This document shows, in pieces, positions 12,558-26,030 of a stretch of DNA of 64,000 nucleotides. The notes beneath the pieces are model-generated. The model searched no databases. It saw nothing but the letters and a program-made list of their open reading frames with translations, and was not told the DNA's origin. The translations under genes and the position numbers were made by a program. Source of the DNA: Diadema setosum. Taxonomy: Eukaryota > Echinodermata > Echinoidea > Diadematoida > Diadematidae. Location of the stretch: positions 9,074,453-9,138,452 of the forward strand of contig NC_092701.1 in NCBI RefSeq assembly GCF_964275005.1. Direction: 5' to 3'. Each line of letters starts with the position of its first letter. The stretch's first letter is position 1.

Positions 12558-13880
12558 GCAAGGAGAAAGTGTAACAGACTCAACACCGACTGTCAGAAAT
12601 GACCTTTGAGATTGAGCACCTAGGTTCACTATTCCTTGCTCTGATCCTAGGTATTGAACTCTGAATTAAAATCATGCTTGTAGCATACTGGTGAGTTGAT
12701 GTGTATGGGTGCCCTAGCAATATTGTGATCACTGACTTGATAATATCAGTCACAAAAAGTAAACCATGTGGGCACCCATGTATGTCTGACGTGTTAATGA
12801 CTCAATGTAAGTCATTGTTATGTATTCATAGTTTAAGTCTAATGTAAGGATTGCTCATTCGGTGCATGTTGCATGCCAATGCAATGTGTGCATATGATTT
12901 TTGGCATGTAGCTGAAGGCAGGGCCAGTATGTAAGCAACTTGCCCAGATTTTCTGCTTTCACTATGATGGTACAATGTGGTAGTCACCAAAAAAATTGGT
13001 GAGTACCGACGCTGTACTGAAGAGAAAGTTTCAGCGAGTGCTACTACTTTAAGGCTTTGTATGTTTGATATATAGGATTAGTAAGAATATGTGCATTGTA
13101 TGGCCAAAATATCTTTGCCCATTTTATACACATGTTGGTGGGGCCATCTCCGGACCACATGTTTTAACGCCAAGAGCTGATCATTTCATGCTTGCGTGCG
13201 AGGAATGGTTTGTAGAGTGTACATTTTGCAGACGAGTTTGATGGTGATACCGATGGACATGTAGTGAAAAATGTCAAAGAATCAGCCATTTTGGGGCAAA
13301 AGGCGTATTTCAGTCGGAGAGAATGGCAAGCATCCTATTGATGTACATGTATATTTTGTACATTTCAAAACATTTATATGACATCAGCATTAGGTGATAT
13401 GAGTGAAATATTTTGCTCTCTAAGTGTGATGAAATGTTGAGACCTGTCATTTTTTGTGTTTTTGTGAAGATATTTTTTTTTTGTCAAGATATTTAAAAAG
13501 ATCCGGAAAATTTTGTGCCATTGCTGTATTCGTAGACTTTTTAGGGATATCTGATATGAACTTTGAAGTTTTATCACGACATTGAAAGTAGATTAACTGT
13601 GATATCTTTTGAATTTATATATTTTGCTACATTAGATAGAGAAAGCTTGATGTAAATTTTATGCTGCCAGATGACGTATGAATATAACAGGAAGAGTATA
13701 AATAATTTGTCAGTTATTATAAAATTGCATAGGATGTATGGTGTGCACATGATAATTGCGACTTTAAAAGAATTTTGGTGGAATAAAAATGTACTGTATG
13801 TGTTTGTCGAAACCACTTTCTGATATTAGCATAACAGTTATTGGGTTCGAGTCATGAAAATAAAGAGAAATTTTCTCCTT
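12558..13880 (+). other. NOS1AP 3' UTR, candidate
   Basis: AT-rich non-coding sequence follows the stop codon. AATAAA occurs at 13782-13787 and 13859-13864, the second followed by a T-rich stretch, so a transcript end near 13.9 kb is plausible. Later AATAAA sites at 15990 and 18314 would allow a much longer UTR. RNA data are needed to choose. Confidence 0.4.
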
Positions 13881-16203
13881 TTTTCAGGCTGAAATGGTTT
13901 TTGGGGAACTGTGTCATCAAGAGAAATGAACATTGATGGTACAGACTCATTCTGGCAGAGCAGCAGAAGGTGTTAACTCACACCATTGACAAAGAATAGA
14001 GGAATTAACACCCTGTGTTTCTCAGCAAAAATGTTTATTTTGGACCAGACAGAAAGTGAACAAAAAAAAATGTCTTCTATGAAAGATTTTTGTCACTCGT
14101 CTCCTTCTATACAATTGTATTTGTGAGATCGAAACTGCTGATGTACAATTTAACCAACATATTGGAAAGAAGGAACCAGTGGAGTTGGAACCTGTCAGCT
14201 ACTGCTTTCTGGGTAGCAACACTGACACCAGGCTATTCCTGGTTGCCGGTAGTGACACAACGAACTTGATTTGAATACCCATGCCCCTAAAAAAGTGTAT
14301 TCCTTGACATGACTGTGTTGCTAAGAAACAAGGACAGTGGTAGTCGTTGTTCTTTACATAATTCATATTGCTATTCATCATGATTACACAAGAGAAGAAA
14401 AATGCTAACGTGCATATTTTTTGGCAATTGATAATCATGATTCAAATATATCAAGCTGTCTTTATGTGTATAGTATTCAATCGGTGAACCTAACCCAATT
14501 TGTTGCATAGCTGCATGGCTAAAACAACGTGTACCTTGTCTTGAAATACATGTAGAAGGAATGCATGCTTCACACCATCTGTATGGTCATGTGATATATA
14601 TTATATACCCTGTATATTCAACAACTTATGTGTACAAGATTTCTATTGTAACATATGTATATATCATTTGCACTGGGAAAAAGGGAGAGAGAGAGAGAGT
14701 GAAAAGAAAAGCAATGTCGCTTCATGTCTAGATTTTTGTACATTTTTGCTGAGTGAGAGCAGGAGAAGAAATAACAGAGTAGAAATATAAATTGCACTGC
14801 TTCCAGAGAATGTGGTTTTCGTCCGTTGAGATCTACGTGTGACACAGACGCTTTAGTATGGATTTGCGTGTATTCGTGTATCATTCTTTCTCTATACAGA
14901 TCTTATTGAATTACAATGTACCTATGTATCTGCTTTAGATATGCACCAGTTCATGTTTTGCCGGTAGAAAGAGTTTCCCGTAAAAATAAAAAAAAGATAC
15001 TTCCCGTGTGATGAGAAACTTCAGTTGATGTTGATACGATATGTTTGCTCTCTTGAGCATTGTACTCAAATTATTTTTGCTAACAGATTTGATATTATCA
15101 TAGAAATTTGATGGCATGTGAGAAGAATATACTTTTGTGTTGTATTCCCGCTGGTGGCATTCCATGCTGGTTTTCCATTTCCGTCAATAGGAACATTTAA
15201 GAAACAGGCTTTGTAAAAATCATGATAGATTATCACATGGGAGCTCTTGGCAGCTAACATTCCATGTAGGGGGAAGACAGACGAAATCTGTAAACTGTGT
15301 GTGACTGTGCAACAAAGAAAACAATATGCTGATATGGTAAGTTATTCCAGGGTTATTGTTTTTTTTTTTTCATGCATGCCTTTATCACAAAGATAGTTCC
15401 AGATCGCCAGAATGTTTACCCAAGACAAACCCAACATAGCAACAACTAGGACATGCAAACTGGATCCCGAGTACTGAAATGCAACAGACATATTTAGGTG
15501 AACGAAAGACCTTCTTGCTACACGTACAATGTAGGTGCGCAGAGGGGAAATGTCCGTAAATTTGAATTCGTTACCACTTGCCAATGAAAGTAGCCCGTGT
15601 CATGCCCGTTTCAAGAGATGATAATTGCATACTTGTCTTGTTTGTTGATGCCCAGTGATAGGAAATTGAAACAATGATGGAATCTTTGCACATATTGATC
15701 TCATGTTACCTTCCATAGTAAGTGGGGAGGTTTCATCATGCACCAGAAAGTCGGCTCCGCTGCATTATTGGGGCAACGAAAAACTGTTTTTCAGCGTGGT
15801 ACTCCAGTGTACATGGTTACAGGGTAACCCCACTGCATCCCCGTATTGATTCAAATGAAAGGAGTGTGAAGTCAAATGTACAATATATATTGTTTCTCAC
15901 AAAGTGGGGATATTTGGTTGCAATGCCATTATGCAAATCAAATAACCTGATGATGCCATTGCCTCATAGATATTTGCTGTTGATTTGTAAATAAAAGATA
16001 TTAGATATTGCAAAATGGCAGATAGTAAAAAGAATATAATGATTCTTTCATCAGTAATTTAGCAACTACACCATGTTCATCTTTAGAAGATCATTGTTGC
16101 CAAGTTATTATTACTTTTCACGAACATTTTATAGAGAACAGTGTTGTAGAGGTCAAAGGTCAGCCAGATACTTCCGAAGGAATGATCTCATCAGTGTCAT
16201 CAG

Positions 16204-16400
16204 AGCCCTGTTGCATAAAAGTGTAGCATTACTGTAAAATTAATGGTAACTCTGCAATCGAATGATAACTACAGGTGTAACCATGGCAACACTATTCCAT
16301 AGCCAATCAAAGGCAAGAAATAAAAGGTGGTTACCGTTGATCGCAGAGTTACATGTACCATTATTATTGTAATGTTACCATAGTTCTATGCAATAGGGCT
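16204..16400. mobile_element. Palindromic MITE
   Basis: The ends AGCCCTGTTGCATAAAAG and TTCTATGCAATAGGGCT are inverted, and the arms extend inward (GGTAACTCTGCAATCGA against TGATCGCAGAGTTACATG). About 197 bp, no coding capacity. Confidence 0.75.
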
Positions 16401-17517
16401 GTGATTTGTGTAGTTGTTTGTGAATCGTATCAACTTTTTACGGAAATATGTGAAACTCGGGACTCGGTCACTTTCTTACAATATATCTGACTCCAATGGA
16501 ATTCCTGCAATTATGTGCATCTGAATTTTAACTCTATTTCGTGAAGTCAGCTTGACAGTGGACTGCCTTTGTACTTGAAGAGAAACAACTTGATCACAGC
16601 AAGAGATTCTGTGGTTTATTAAAGTCAGCCATCGAAGTTTGTCTAATTCAATTCAACATTCTGCTTCCTCTTTTCATTATCAGAATCAATTTTTGTTCAG
16701 CAAATCTTTAGATGAAAGACAAATTTTGAGCTTCTTTCTTCAATTCAAGCTCTTCAGAGAGCTGGTGCGCTTTCTAGTCTTAACAGATATCTATGATCAG
16801 AGACAGCAAGGACAATAAAAACATGCATTTTGTCATGTCATTTCTGGATAAAATCTTGAGATCTAAATAATTGGAAACGTAATTTATGTGTTCATTCCCT
16901 GTTTGTGTCGAGCTTGCCAGGTATATTTATGGATTGTGTCATTTTCTTCCAACTTATTCCTTTGATTTGATAGCACATTATTTGCTGAGCCAATATGAAA
17001 TTGTCTATGATAGGTCAAGTTACGATTTTTGGAGTAAGGCCAGCACAGTTTTAGCTCTGTTTTTAAAAAGGACTGATTTTTCAGTTTCTTCTCAGTTTTT
17101 TTTGACAGTTGAATTACTTTTTATTTCCTGTTTTGCTCACAAAGCGTGATCATGAGATATGTTTTACTTGTGCATTCAGTATTTTTTATTTGTACATAGG
17201 AGATAGACTTATGTACGGGTATGAAAAGTTTGTTATATTCAAATTTGTTGCTGTTTTCCCTTTATTTGTTTTGTTTTACATTATGTGCTATCAAATCAAA
17301 TTTGGACCAGATTCTGTTTTGAGTATGAATGCAATTTACACCTTTTACCTAGTGGAAATGGATGAAAGTTCTTTCTCAGGATTGATGTGATTTCCAAGCA
17401 AGGACATGTTCTCTGAAAGTAGAACTCGATCATTCTGTCTTTTTTATATGTATTCATTCAAAATTAGCACACAGTGATTCACTTTGTTGTGGTACAGGGA
17501 CTGCACATGAGATCCCA

Positions 17518-17732
17518 TACTGTACGAGCTGAAATTTTCGCGTACAGATATTTTCGCGAATTGCTACTTGGAGGACATTTTCACGTGTTGTTAATTTCGC
17601 GGTTGTGAGGGTCTAACTGAACTTACTTATTCACACGCTTTTATTTTCGCGTGTTGTTTTTTTCGCGCTTCAAAGATGATTCGCGAAATTCGCGAAAATA
17701 AAACCACCGCGAAAATTTCAGCTCGTACAGTA
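17518..17732. mobile_element. MITE with 25-bp perfect terminal repeats
   Basis: The first 25 bases (TACTGTACGAGCTGAAATTT then TCGCG) are the exact reverse complement of the last 25. The interior repeats TTTTCGCG-like words. It shares the TACTGTA start and TTCGCG content with the families at 42840, 44425 and 52159. Confidence 0.88.
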
Positions 17733-19272
17733 TATTTGGCAGAGGCGATGGTGCATCTGCGTGTAGTTTAAAGTGACTGTAGCTTAGTCACTGCGCTCTG
17801 TGTTGTCGTTTTCTACGTATTTAAGGGTGGATTTCAGCACCAATTCGTAATACAAGGTGAGACTATTGAATGGTGATTGAAATGCCACCACGGTTGTTTG
17901 CAAAGAACTGGAAACAACACTGAATCTTGATTAACCATTTGATTACTGGAGGTATCCATAACACGTATCCACCCAATGGGGCATAAACATGGTGGGGGAT
18001 GGGCAGCAAGCAGAGGGTTAAAATTTGTTAATGCGTGTTATTTCATGAAAGCCTGGTATAAACATCGAGGGTGTGCTTAAATTCTGGTCGCCTAGTCGTT
18101 TTCAGTTGCCGTGGTTCCTCAGGAAGTGAGAAATATTCGAGGCGATATCTCCAAGTATGCACATTTACTTTTTCTCTTTTTTTGTTGGTTTTTTATTCAA
18201 AGCATCTCTCACTCCAAGTCGTTCCAAAAATTCCAAGTCGTTGTATTCAACCATTCTGTAAGGAGGATTCTGTGTTCTTTCATACATCGTATTCCTACAA
18301 TCTAGATTACTGAAATAAAAGCAAAACAAGAAAATCAAGCTCTGTCTGCCACTATTTTGGGAATTTTCTTGTAGTCTGTGGCCAATTGTAGTTTTCCATG
18401 AGATGAAATTTTATTGTTACTTACAGTGTGAATTCTCACTCCAAACTAGACTAGCACCCATGAAATGTAAAAACTCTCTTGAGGAATATTGTCTGACACA
18501 TGCGCTTTAGATATTTTGATACTTAACCATCCAGCAATATTGTTTAATGTTTTACGATGTACCGTGTACCATTTGGTTCGCATTTTCGACCTCCTTCTTC
18601 CTATTCCTTTTGAGTAGCTGAGAATAAAAGCCAGTCATAGTAAGTGTAAATAGCCATGAGATGTACACTGTAAACCCATGTTCTGGTATAGCTACATAAG
18701 ATTGTCTCCTTGTACCTATTTTGTTGTTGCTGTTTTCAGCAGAATGCATATTCTGTCGTATGCCTGGCATTCCAAATGATAACAGTATTTGAGTTCGTGG
18801 TGTATTCCAGTCAAGAATTTGATTTATTGTATTTTTTTTTTTAAAGATGCAAGAAACATACAAACTACAATTGTACTTTGCTTCACACAGCAGTAAATAT
18901 TGTACATGTTGAGGTGTCTATCATGAATACTTGCAAAAAACAACAACAACCCAAGTATGATTAAGACTTTTAAAGGCAATCAATGAGTGGCCAATATTTT
19001 TGTGTTTCTTGTCATTTTGTTCCCATAGCTGTTACAGCAATGTCTAAAAGCATTCTTTTGAATTTGTTCCGTTGTCCATTTTCCTTTTCACGCCATGTCT
19101 CGTTCCTGCAGAGCCAATGCAGAGATGTGCAAATGGCATTGTTGTGTGGTATGACGAATCTTAGAAATAAAATCTCTTTTGCCATTGGACTTATACAATT
19201 CTTGACTACGCATTGTGTCCGCTCAGTTTTACCAACCCTGTGTGCTTACTCTATGAAACAGTGTACCATGAG

Positions 19273-19481
19273 TACTGTAAAAACGAGGAATGTTTGCATG
19301 CATTTTAATATCACAAATTTTGCAAGAGCCGAAATTTGCGAAATTAAAATGCACGCCACAGTTCTTTTTTACACTATATTCATTGACTGTTAGAGGCGCC
19401 TAGTGGAAATTTCACGCCGCGAGAAAGGCCGTCAGCTCCAATTCGCAAAAATTTCATGCCGCGAAAATATCTTGATTTACC
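19273..19481. mobile_element. TACTGTAAAA MITE family B, copy 1 (reverse)
   Basis: Starts TACTGTAAAAACGAGGAATG and contains GCATTTTAAT, GAAATTTGCGAAATTAAAAT and CTCCAATTCGCAAAAATTTC. It is the reverse of copies at 44425, 45982 and 57850; its far end (CATGCCGCGAAAATATCTTG) is diverged. Confidence 0.75.
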
Positions 19482-19523
19482 CTGAATCACAAAACCACTA
19501 AAAAGTCGCCCCGCGTAGATTTT

Positions 19524-19614
19524 TAGGTTTTTAGGACGGACTGATTTTGCTACAACATACATTTTCCATAGATGCCTGCCCGAGTATCCTCAGGACTAAT
19601 CTTTGACAGGTTAA
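19524..19614. mobile_element. 94-bp TTAA MITE, copy 6
   Basis: Contains TTAGGACGGACTGATTTTGC and ends GACAGGTTAA. The left terminal repeat is worn. Confidence 0.7.
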
Positions 19615-19786
19615 AGAGCACATTCTGAAAGAGCAGACTCTAAGCATCAAAATTATGTACCTGATATAACTCAATGCAAATGGATTTTCCTAATTAAACC
19701 TATCTGAAACTGAAAGGAAGTATGCACCCTGGAAAAGTGTTTAAAATTAGGAAAGGGGCTTTGAAGTTCAAGATCTATTCAAGTGT

Positions 19787-19880
19787 TTAACCCTTTGAGG
19801 ACGGAATGACTTTGCTATAACACATATTTCCCATAGACACCAGCCCGAGTATTCTCGGGACTCATCTTCAACAGGTCAAT
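19787..19880. mobile_element. 94-bp TTAA MITE, copy 7
   Basis: Starts TTAACCCTTTGAGGACGGAA, with core CATTTCCCATAGACACC shifted by small changes, and ends TCATCTTCAACAGGTCAA. Confidence 0.75.
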
Positions 19881-22026
19881 CTCACCAAGCTGTGCTCTGT
19901 GCAATGAATTGGAAAAAAAAAAAAAAAAAAACCACACAGGATGTAAAACTCCAGGCCAGGGCAATTACAGTAAAAGGATTATCAGATTATGTTTAAATTT
20001 TCTATTCGTGGCTAACACTAACTTTCAAAGCAGCAGCATTGTCTATTCAAAAGTTATTCTGATTGAATGTGAAGCATGTAAACAGTCTTTAAGAAATAAA
20101 AAGGAGCATCTACACCTACTGCAATCATACTATTTTTCCAAAAAAAAAAATAGTGTTCTAACAATTTAAAAAACTACAATGAACACAATTTTTTGTTTTT
20201 TTATGATACCAAACTTTAGATTGGTTAAGGTTTACTCAGAAGAATTGCCCTTTCAGGAAATACAAAAGACTAAAGATTGACTAGATTGACCAATTTCATT
20301 TGGTTTGATTTCTCACACAAAATATTGGAGTGTGAATTTTTGTTGGTTTTGTGATGCACGGTCACATAATATTATGTGTTCATGTCTGTGTGTGTGTGCC
20401 TGAATTTGTCTTTCCCTGTTTTGTGTGGAAAAAGAAACAGTGAGAGAAATCAACTACACAACTTTACAAGTTACATTTCACCATCAGAGGGTCATTATGT
20501 GAAGACGTACACACTAATTATTTTCAATAGCAAACTGCAAGGGAAATTTGACAGCTAGGTATTTCTTGTCATCTAATTTTGTCATCAAAACTTAGCTTTA
20601 ACACAAAATTTGATTATGGGTCCTTCCTTCATATTAGTGTAAAAGAATATTGCTAGATATCTTCACATTATTTGTTTTTGGTGACTTGCATTTCTATTCT
20701 GCCAGTACAGCTTTATACCCATTTTTTTGTTTTCTAAAAGTGATTGATGCAACCATTAACTTTTAGATTCAAGCTCTCAAAAGTGAGTTTGTCTCTCTAC
20801 AACAGTGAGAGGCATTTCAATCTGATATTTGACATATTCGTGAATTTTGAAAAAACAAGAAATTACAATTCTGCCACTACATGTGACTAGCCACAGATAT
20901 GTGTGCCAGTAACATTCCACATAATGCATGTACTATTTGGAGAGAATGTTCTGTGCACTTGCTAATAAAAGTATAATCATCATATGTTGGGCCTTGGTAT
21001 TATCATCTTGCACTGGTTAAGCTGGGATTTTGCCCACAAACGGATGGGCCTCTCAACTTTTGTTACACGCGAGTTATTCTCGTCCGCAAGCAGATGTTGT
21101 GTAGAGGTTGGCCTGTTTTTCCCACTCTCGTTTTTTCATTCTTTCCAAAGCATTATCTTGGTGATAAAGTGAACTCAGCATTTGTCTGCTATTTTCAGTA
21201 CTCCAGCGACACTGTTGCTATGCAGAAATGACTTTTTTCCCCTCCTTTTTACTCTTTTTGTCTCATCTTCTATTTCAATATTTACAAGGATTATGGAATG
21301 TGTGAAATTGTCTTTGGCAAGGTTTGATAGGCCAGACTTTTTTTTCACCCTCCGTATTATCTATAATATGTCATATATAACAGAAATGCAATGTATATAT
21401 TATCAGATATTTTCTTAAAATGCTTGTTAATAACCAAATTTTTCACTTCCAGAGGATGAAAAGGATAAGAAGAACCTAATTTCTTTTTGATTGATCTTTG
21501 AGCATTTTTCTTCCCCAACCAGAGCCTATCAATTGATCTTTATCAGCCGCGTAGCACAAACTTATACATCATACTGTCATGTGGGAGGTATAGAACTCTG
21601 ATCTCATATTCATAGGAGGATCTCTTGGTGCTTCTTGACAACTCTTCCCCCAGATGCCCTTTTCACCCCTGTCCTTCCTTTCATGTTGACCCTATCTTTT
21701 CTTCTTCTTATAATTTTGTTATTCATAGCATGCAAACTTTGTTCTTTCTGCCACAGTCATTTTTTTTTTCATCTATATTCTTCAGAAAGTTGTGTGTGAG
21801 TATGTGATAAATGTAATCTTGGAACATATTTTAACCTCAATTCCAATTTCAAGTTTACAATCTGTGTTTCCCATTTCATCATCTACATGTTTATGTATGC
21901 AAGATCTGTGATATTATCAGTGACATCACACCCAAATGACGCCATTGCCTGAATTTTCCTTGTAGGAATGTGGAGTGTGGAAACATGAAATTGATATCAT
22001 TTGAACTGCTTGATTGACAGCATGCA

Positions 22027-22345
22027 TTAAAGGGGAATGAAGCCCAAATGTACATGTACATGTGGATAGAGTGAAATCAATGCAGCAATATTACTAGAAC
22101 ACATCAGTGAAAATTGAGGAAAATCGGACCATCGGTTCAAACGTTACAAACTTTTTAAATTTTTGTGATGAGACCACTGGATCAAACTACATAGATCTTG
22201 ATGTCATATATGCAATACAATATAAAGAAAATATAAAGAAAAATTCACAAAATATCATTTCATATGAAAAGTACACATTCCCTGGACAAGCTAGTAACAT
22301 AAGTCAAGGGTATTATTATTTCCCCTGCTTTCTGAAAAAGGTAAG
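22027..22345. mobile_element. Left half of a TTAA palindrome (diverged)
   Basis: After TTAA at 22027 comes the same order of words as in the full copies: CATGTGGATAGAGTGAAATC, GCAGCAATATTACTAGAACA, CATCAGTGAAAATTGAGGAA, ending in the AAAGTACACATTCCCTGGAC zone. The right half is missing. Confidence 0.65.
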
Positions 22346-22718
22346 TCTAGTCTTCTTTGGTGAATTTGATTGTTTGTTTGTTTTGGTGATATGGCATTTG
22401 AATATCATCATACAGTACAACAAGCAAAGTTTGAAAATTTAAGAAATTGAGGCACAGTGGAGTGCTGTTCAAAATGATAGAGGGCATAAAAATATAGTTT
22501 TGCAACCACTGGAACAGTGCCTCCCCCCCCCTTCACACTGCATCAAGAAAGGGGGCATGCATTGCCCCACTACAAGCTCTCACTCTGAGAGGTACAATGG
22601 AACATCTCATGAATGCATTACGAACGGGGACTGGCGTTCTTATACCAGTGGATGTACTGCCGCTGTTCTTAGATGCAATATCAAAAATGTTAGATCAAGT
22701 CAGCAAAGACATGAAAGA

Positions 22719-22912
22719 GGGGGGGGGGAGGGGAAGAAAAAGAAATGGATGAGGAAGAGGAAAGAGAAGAAAAAGAAGAAGAAGAAGAAGAAGAAGAAGA
22801 AGAAGAAGAAGAAGAAGAAGAAGAAAAAGAAAAAGAAATAGAAAAAGAAAAAGAAAAAGAAAAAGAAAAAGAAAAAGAAGAAGAAAAAGAAAAAGAAAAA
22901 GAAGACAATATT
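22719..22912. repeat. Purine-rich GAA/AAAAAG tract
   Basis: A nearly pure A/G strand: a G run, then (GAA)n from about 22771, then (AAAAAG)n to about 22910. Open frames through it (poly-Glu, poly-Phe, poly-Ser) are by-products of the repeat. Long mirror-like homopurine tracts of this kind can form triplex (H-) DNA. Confidence 0.9.
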
Positions 22913-23544
22913 AGACAAGAAGATAAGATTTCTGAGATTTTACAATTGTCACTTTCCTTTTCATGTGTAAAGTGTGTCATATCTGCGTTTGCAGATGACT
23001 GCAACTGTTGAGTTTGACAAAGCAGTTTTTTTCAGGAAATGTCCTGAAGTAGGTCAGATATTAATTTTTTTGTTCCCTGGGAGAAGGGAGGGGTTCTTTA
23101 ACCGCCCGGGAAGGGTCTTGTTGTGAGAGATGCCTCAGGGGGTGTCAAACGGGGTTACTAGGCCAAAGTAGCGGAGCTGGTATTATAAAAGTCCATCCAC
23201 ACAAGGAGGTCTAGATCTTTGGTAAACCTGGTTTCTCATTAGCAGAGATTTGTCACTTGAGTGGAAAAAAAAAATGAAGTGATTATTATCATTGGCCCTT
23301 GGCACACTCTCAGAATAGACTGAGGGTAATGACTGTACAGAATTACAGATTAAGAAGAGCTGACCTGGTACAGAAGGATTATAGCAACAGGAAGTAAAAT
23401 TGTCCTCTCGTTTATCCATATCAAAATATAGGCCTACATAACTCACTGACACATAGTGTACACACATTTGTTTCACTGTACATCGAAAGTGATTTTGTAT
23501 GTTTTGTTAGGGAATGTTTTGAAAAGTTGATAAGCTTATTTAGC

Positions 23545-23850
23545 TGTTAAGTAAAGGGAACCAAAGCCCAAGTATAAGTGTGGATTGAGTGAAAGCAGCA
23601 ATATTAGCAGAACACGTCAGTGAAAGTTTGAACAAAAATCAATCAATTCAAAAGGCATTATCTTTTTTAAGACCCGCTGTCGTCATTACGGGGTAAGGAT
23701 CAAGACTACTACACTTTATGACATCATAATGGACCAAAATAACCAAAAAATCAACATATTTTCACTTTTCTAGCATAATATATGAGCACCTGACTAAGAC
23801 CAACCTTTTTCAGAAAACAGGGAGGAATGGTATAACCCTAAAACTAATAG
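23545..23850. mobile_element. Half copy of the TTAA palindrome family
   Basis: Contains GTGGATTGAGTGAAAGCAGC, AATATTAGCAGAACACGTCA and the later CAACATATTTTCACTTTTCT segment, in the family order. No right arm was found. Confidence 0.6.
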
Positions 23851-24319
23851 TCACTAATAAGTCAATGGAATGTGTAGGTCTACTTTTCATGACAAATCCA
23901 GTGAAGACAACTTAAAAACTATGGATTTGGCTAAACAGGACTTTCCTTTTTTTTTCCAAAAAATAATCATATGCATACTCTCTGCAAAGATATTAAAAGG
24001 AACTTTGTCCAGACGAGGGTCAACTGCACTGACCCCTCTCAGCTATAGAGATGAACTTTCCTGCACCAAAGAGGGGTATATAACAAACAAGAAGCTTGCT
24101 CTTCACAAATTATAAGAAGTGGAACACATAATGACTCTTTTTCACAGTGATTCCATACTAAGATGTATGTATATACAATTACGTACACAAGAATGAAAAC
24201 ACAAACGAGCCATAAAACTGACACTGAATATGTCACTGCTGAGTATTGAGGCTCGTTTGGAAGAGATGGTAATGAGATGGTATGTGGGACCTTGCAAGTT
24301 ATGCTCACTTTAGGATAAG

Positions 24320-24886
24320 TTAAAGGACAAGTTCACCTTCATATACATGTGGATTGAAATAATGCAGCAATATAAGTGGAACACATCAGTGAAAATTTGG
24401 GGAAAATTGGACAATCCATTCAAAAGTTATCAATTTTTTAAAGTTTCTGTGCAGTCACTGCTGGATGAGAAGACTACTGCAGTTGATGATGTCACATGCG
24501 TACAACGATATATGGAAAATATAAAGAGAATTCCACAAAATTTCATTTTTTGAAAAAGTACACATTCCCTCAACTTGTAAATGATATATGTTAAGGGTAA
24601 TATTACTCTCCCTGCCTTCTGAAAGAGGCAAGTCATGTGTTCTTCTATTATGCGAGAAAAGTGAAAATATGTTGAATTTTCTGTATAGTTTCTTTATATA
24701 GTTGTACACATATGACATCACAAGCTGTAGTAGTCTTCACATCCAGCGATCGTGGAACCGAAACTTCCAAAATTCATAACTTTTGAACGGATTGTCCAAT
24801 ATCCCTCAAACTTTCACTGATGTGTTCTACTAATATTGCTGCATTCTCTCAATCGTCATGTTTATGAAGGTGGACTTGTCCTTTAA
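24320..24886. mobile_element. Full 567-bp TTAA-flanked palindromic element
   Basis: Starts TTAAAGGACAAGTTCACCTT and ends AAGGTGGACTTGTCCTTTAA. The two halves are inverted copies of each other over roughly 250 bases each, so a single strand could fold into one long hairpin. TTAA at both ends is the target-site mark of piggyBac-type transposases (family knowledge); no transposase is encoded. Confidence 0.88.
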
Positions 24887-24894
24887 GGTCTCAT

Positions 24895-25083
24895 GTTAAT
24901 CACACAATTAGTAATTTAGCAATGATTGTAAGATGATGGCAGTTACAAAATATTGGGTTTGAAGTTTGTTTGTTTGTTTTTTTTTGTTAATCACACAATT
25001 AGTAATTTAGCAGTGATTAGCAGTGATGATGGCAGTTACAAAATATTGGGTTTGATGTTTGTTTGTCTGTTTGTTTTTTGTTT
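24895..25083. repeat. 91-bp tandem duplication
   Basis: Units start at 24895 and 24986 with GTTAATCACACAATTAGTAA; each ends in a TTTG/T-rich run. Only a few differences, so fairly recent. Confidence 0.88.
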
Positions 25084-25705
25084 AGTGTGGCTTTATCCGA
25101 GTTATCTGAAGAAGAAGATTTTTATTCAATAACATAAACTTGTCTCACACTGAGATATTCATGTGGTCACAAAAGTGATAATTTGGGTGTTATAAATCCC
25201 CACAAATTAACATGGATTTGGTCCTTTATTGCGTGTGAGGAAACACCTCAAACTTTCCTGATGCAACAAACAATCACAGACTTCAAAGTTTTCCAGCTTT
25301 CCACCTTTACTTTGTCTCACTTGAATTTTTGAACTGTTCAGTCTTTACCTAAATCCCATTTTAAGTTTTCCTTAAATAAACATGTTCGTCACATCAATCT
25401 CAATCCCTTTACATCTGACACTCTATTCACCTTGGCATGTTTCATTGTGTCTGCCGGCACCAGTTGTCGCGGATTATTTCAGAAGACATCTGTTTCTTTC
25501 CATCCAACAAAAGTATATGCCACTGCAACAGGTCGCGCCAACACAAATGAACGTCAAACAATGCTTGAGCCTTGCACGACACCCTCAACACATGCAGTGG
25601 AGAGAAACAAAATCTTTTCTTTCGTTTATTAGCAATCATGATTCACATGAACACTACCAACACACTGTATCATAAAAAGGTCTGCTAAACATTTCTGTGG
25701 TACAT

Positions 25706-26030
25706 AGAGACTCCAACTCTCCCACTTTCAACTGGAGATCTCCCGCCGAAAGCCCATTTTTGCAAAATCTCCTGTTCTCCCGCTTGAGATTTAATTTCTC
25801 CCGCCCTGGCTCTGTGTCTCCCGCTTGAAATGATTTCTTACTTATTGCCATCGTATGTTGAAAAACAAGCCTTATATTGCAAGAAAGAGCATCTAGAACC
25901 CTAGAGCTTCCAGGGCCTGCTTACCCCGGCTGCAAGGAACTTCGCCCACATCAAGTTGGAGTCTCCCATTTGCTAGGGGTTTCAGGCGGGAGAATCTCCA
26001 GATCAGAAGGTGCTTGGGGTTGGAGTCTCT
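25706..26030. mobile_element. AGAGACTCC inverted-repeat DNA element, copy 1
   Basis: The ends AGAGACTCCAACTCTCC and GGTTGGAGTCTCT are inverted. The inside carries several CTCCCGC words. It matches, in the opposite orientation, the copy at 30298-30600. Confidence 0.8.

Noticed and set aside
18983-19393. 136-residue open frame with a stop-free C-rich start
   Set aside because: Its second half is a family B MITE (the same KTRNV..HFN.. reading appears at other MITE copies); the first half has no family resemblance.
22690-23011. Poly-Glu, poly-Lys, poly-Ser and poly-Phe frames
   Set aside because: By-products of a purine-rich simple repeat.
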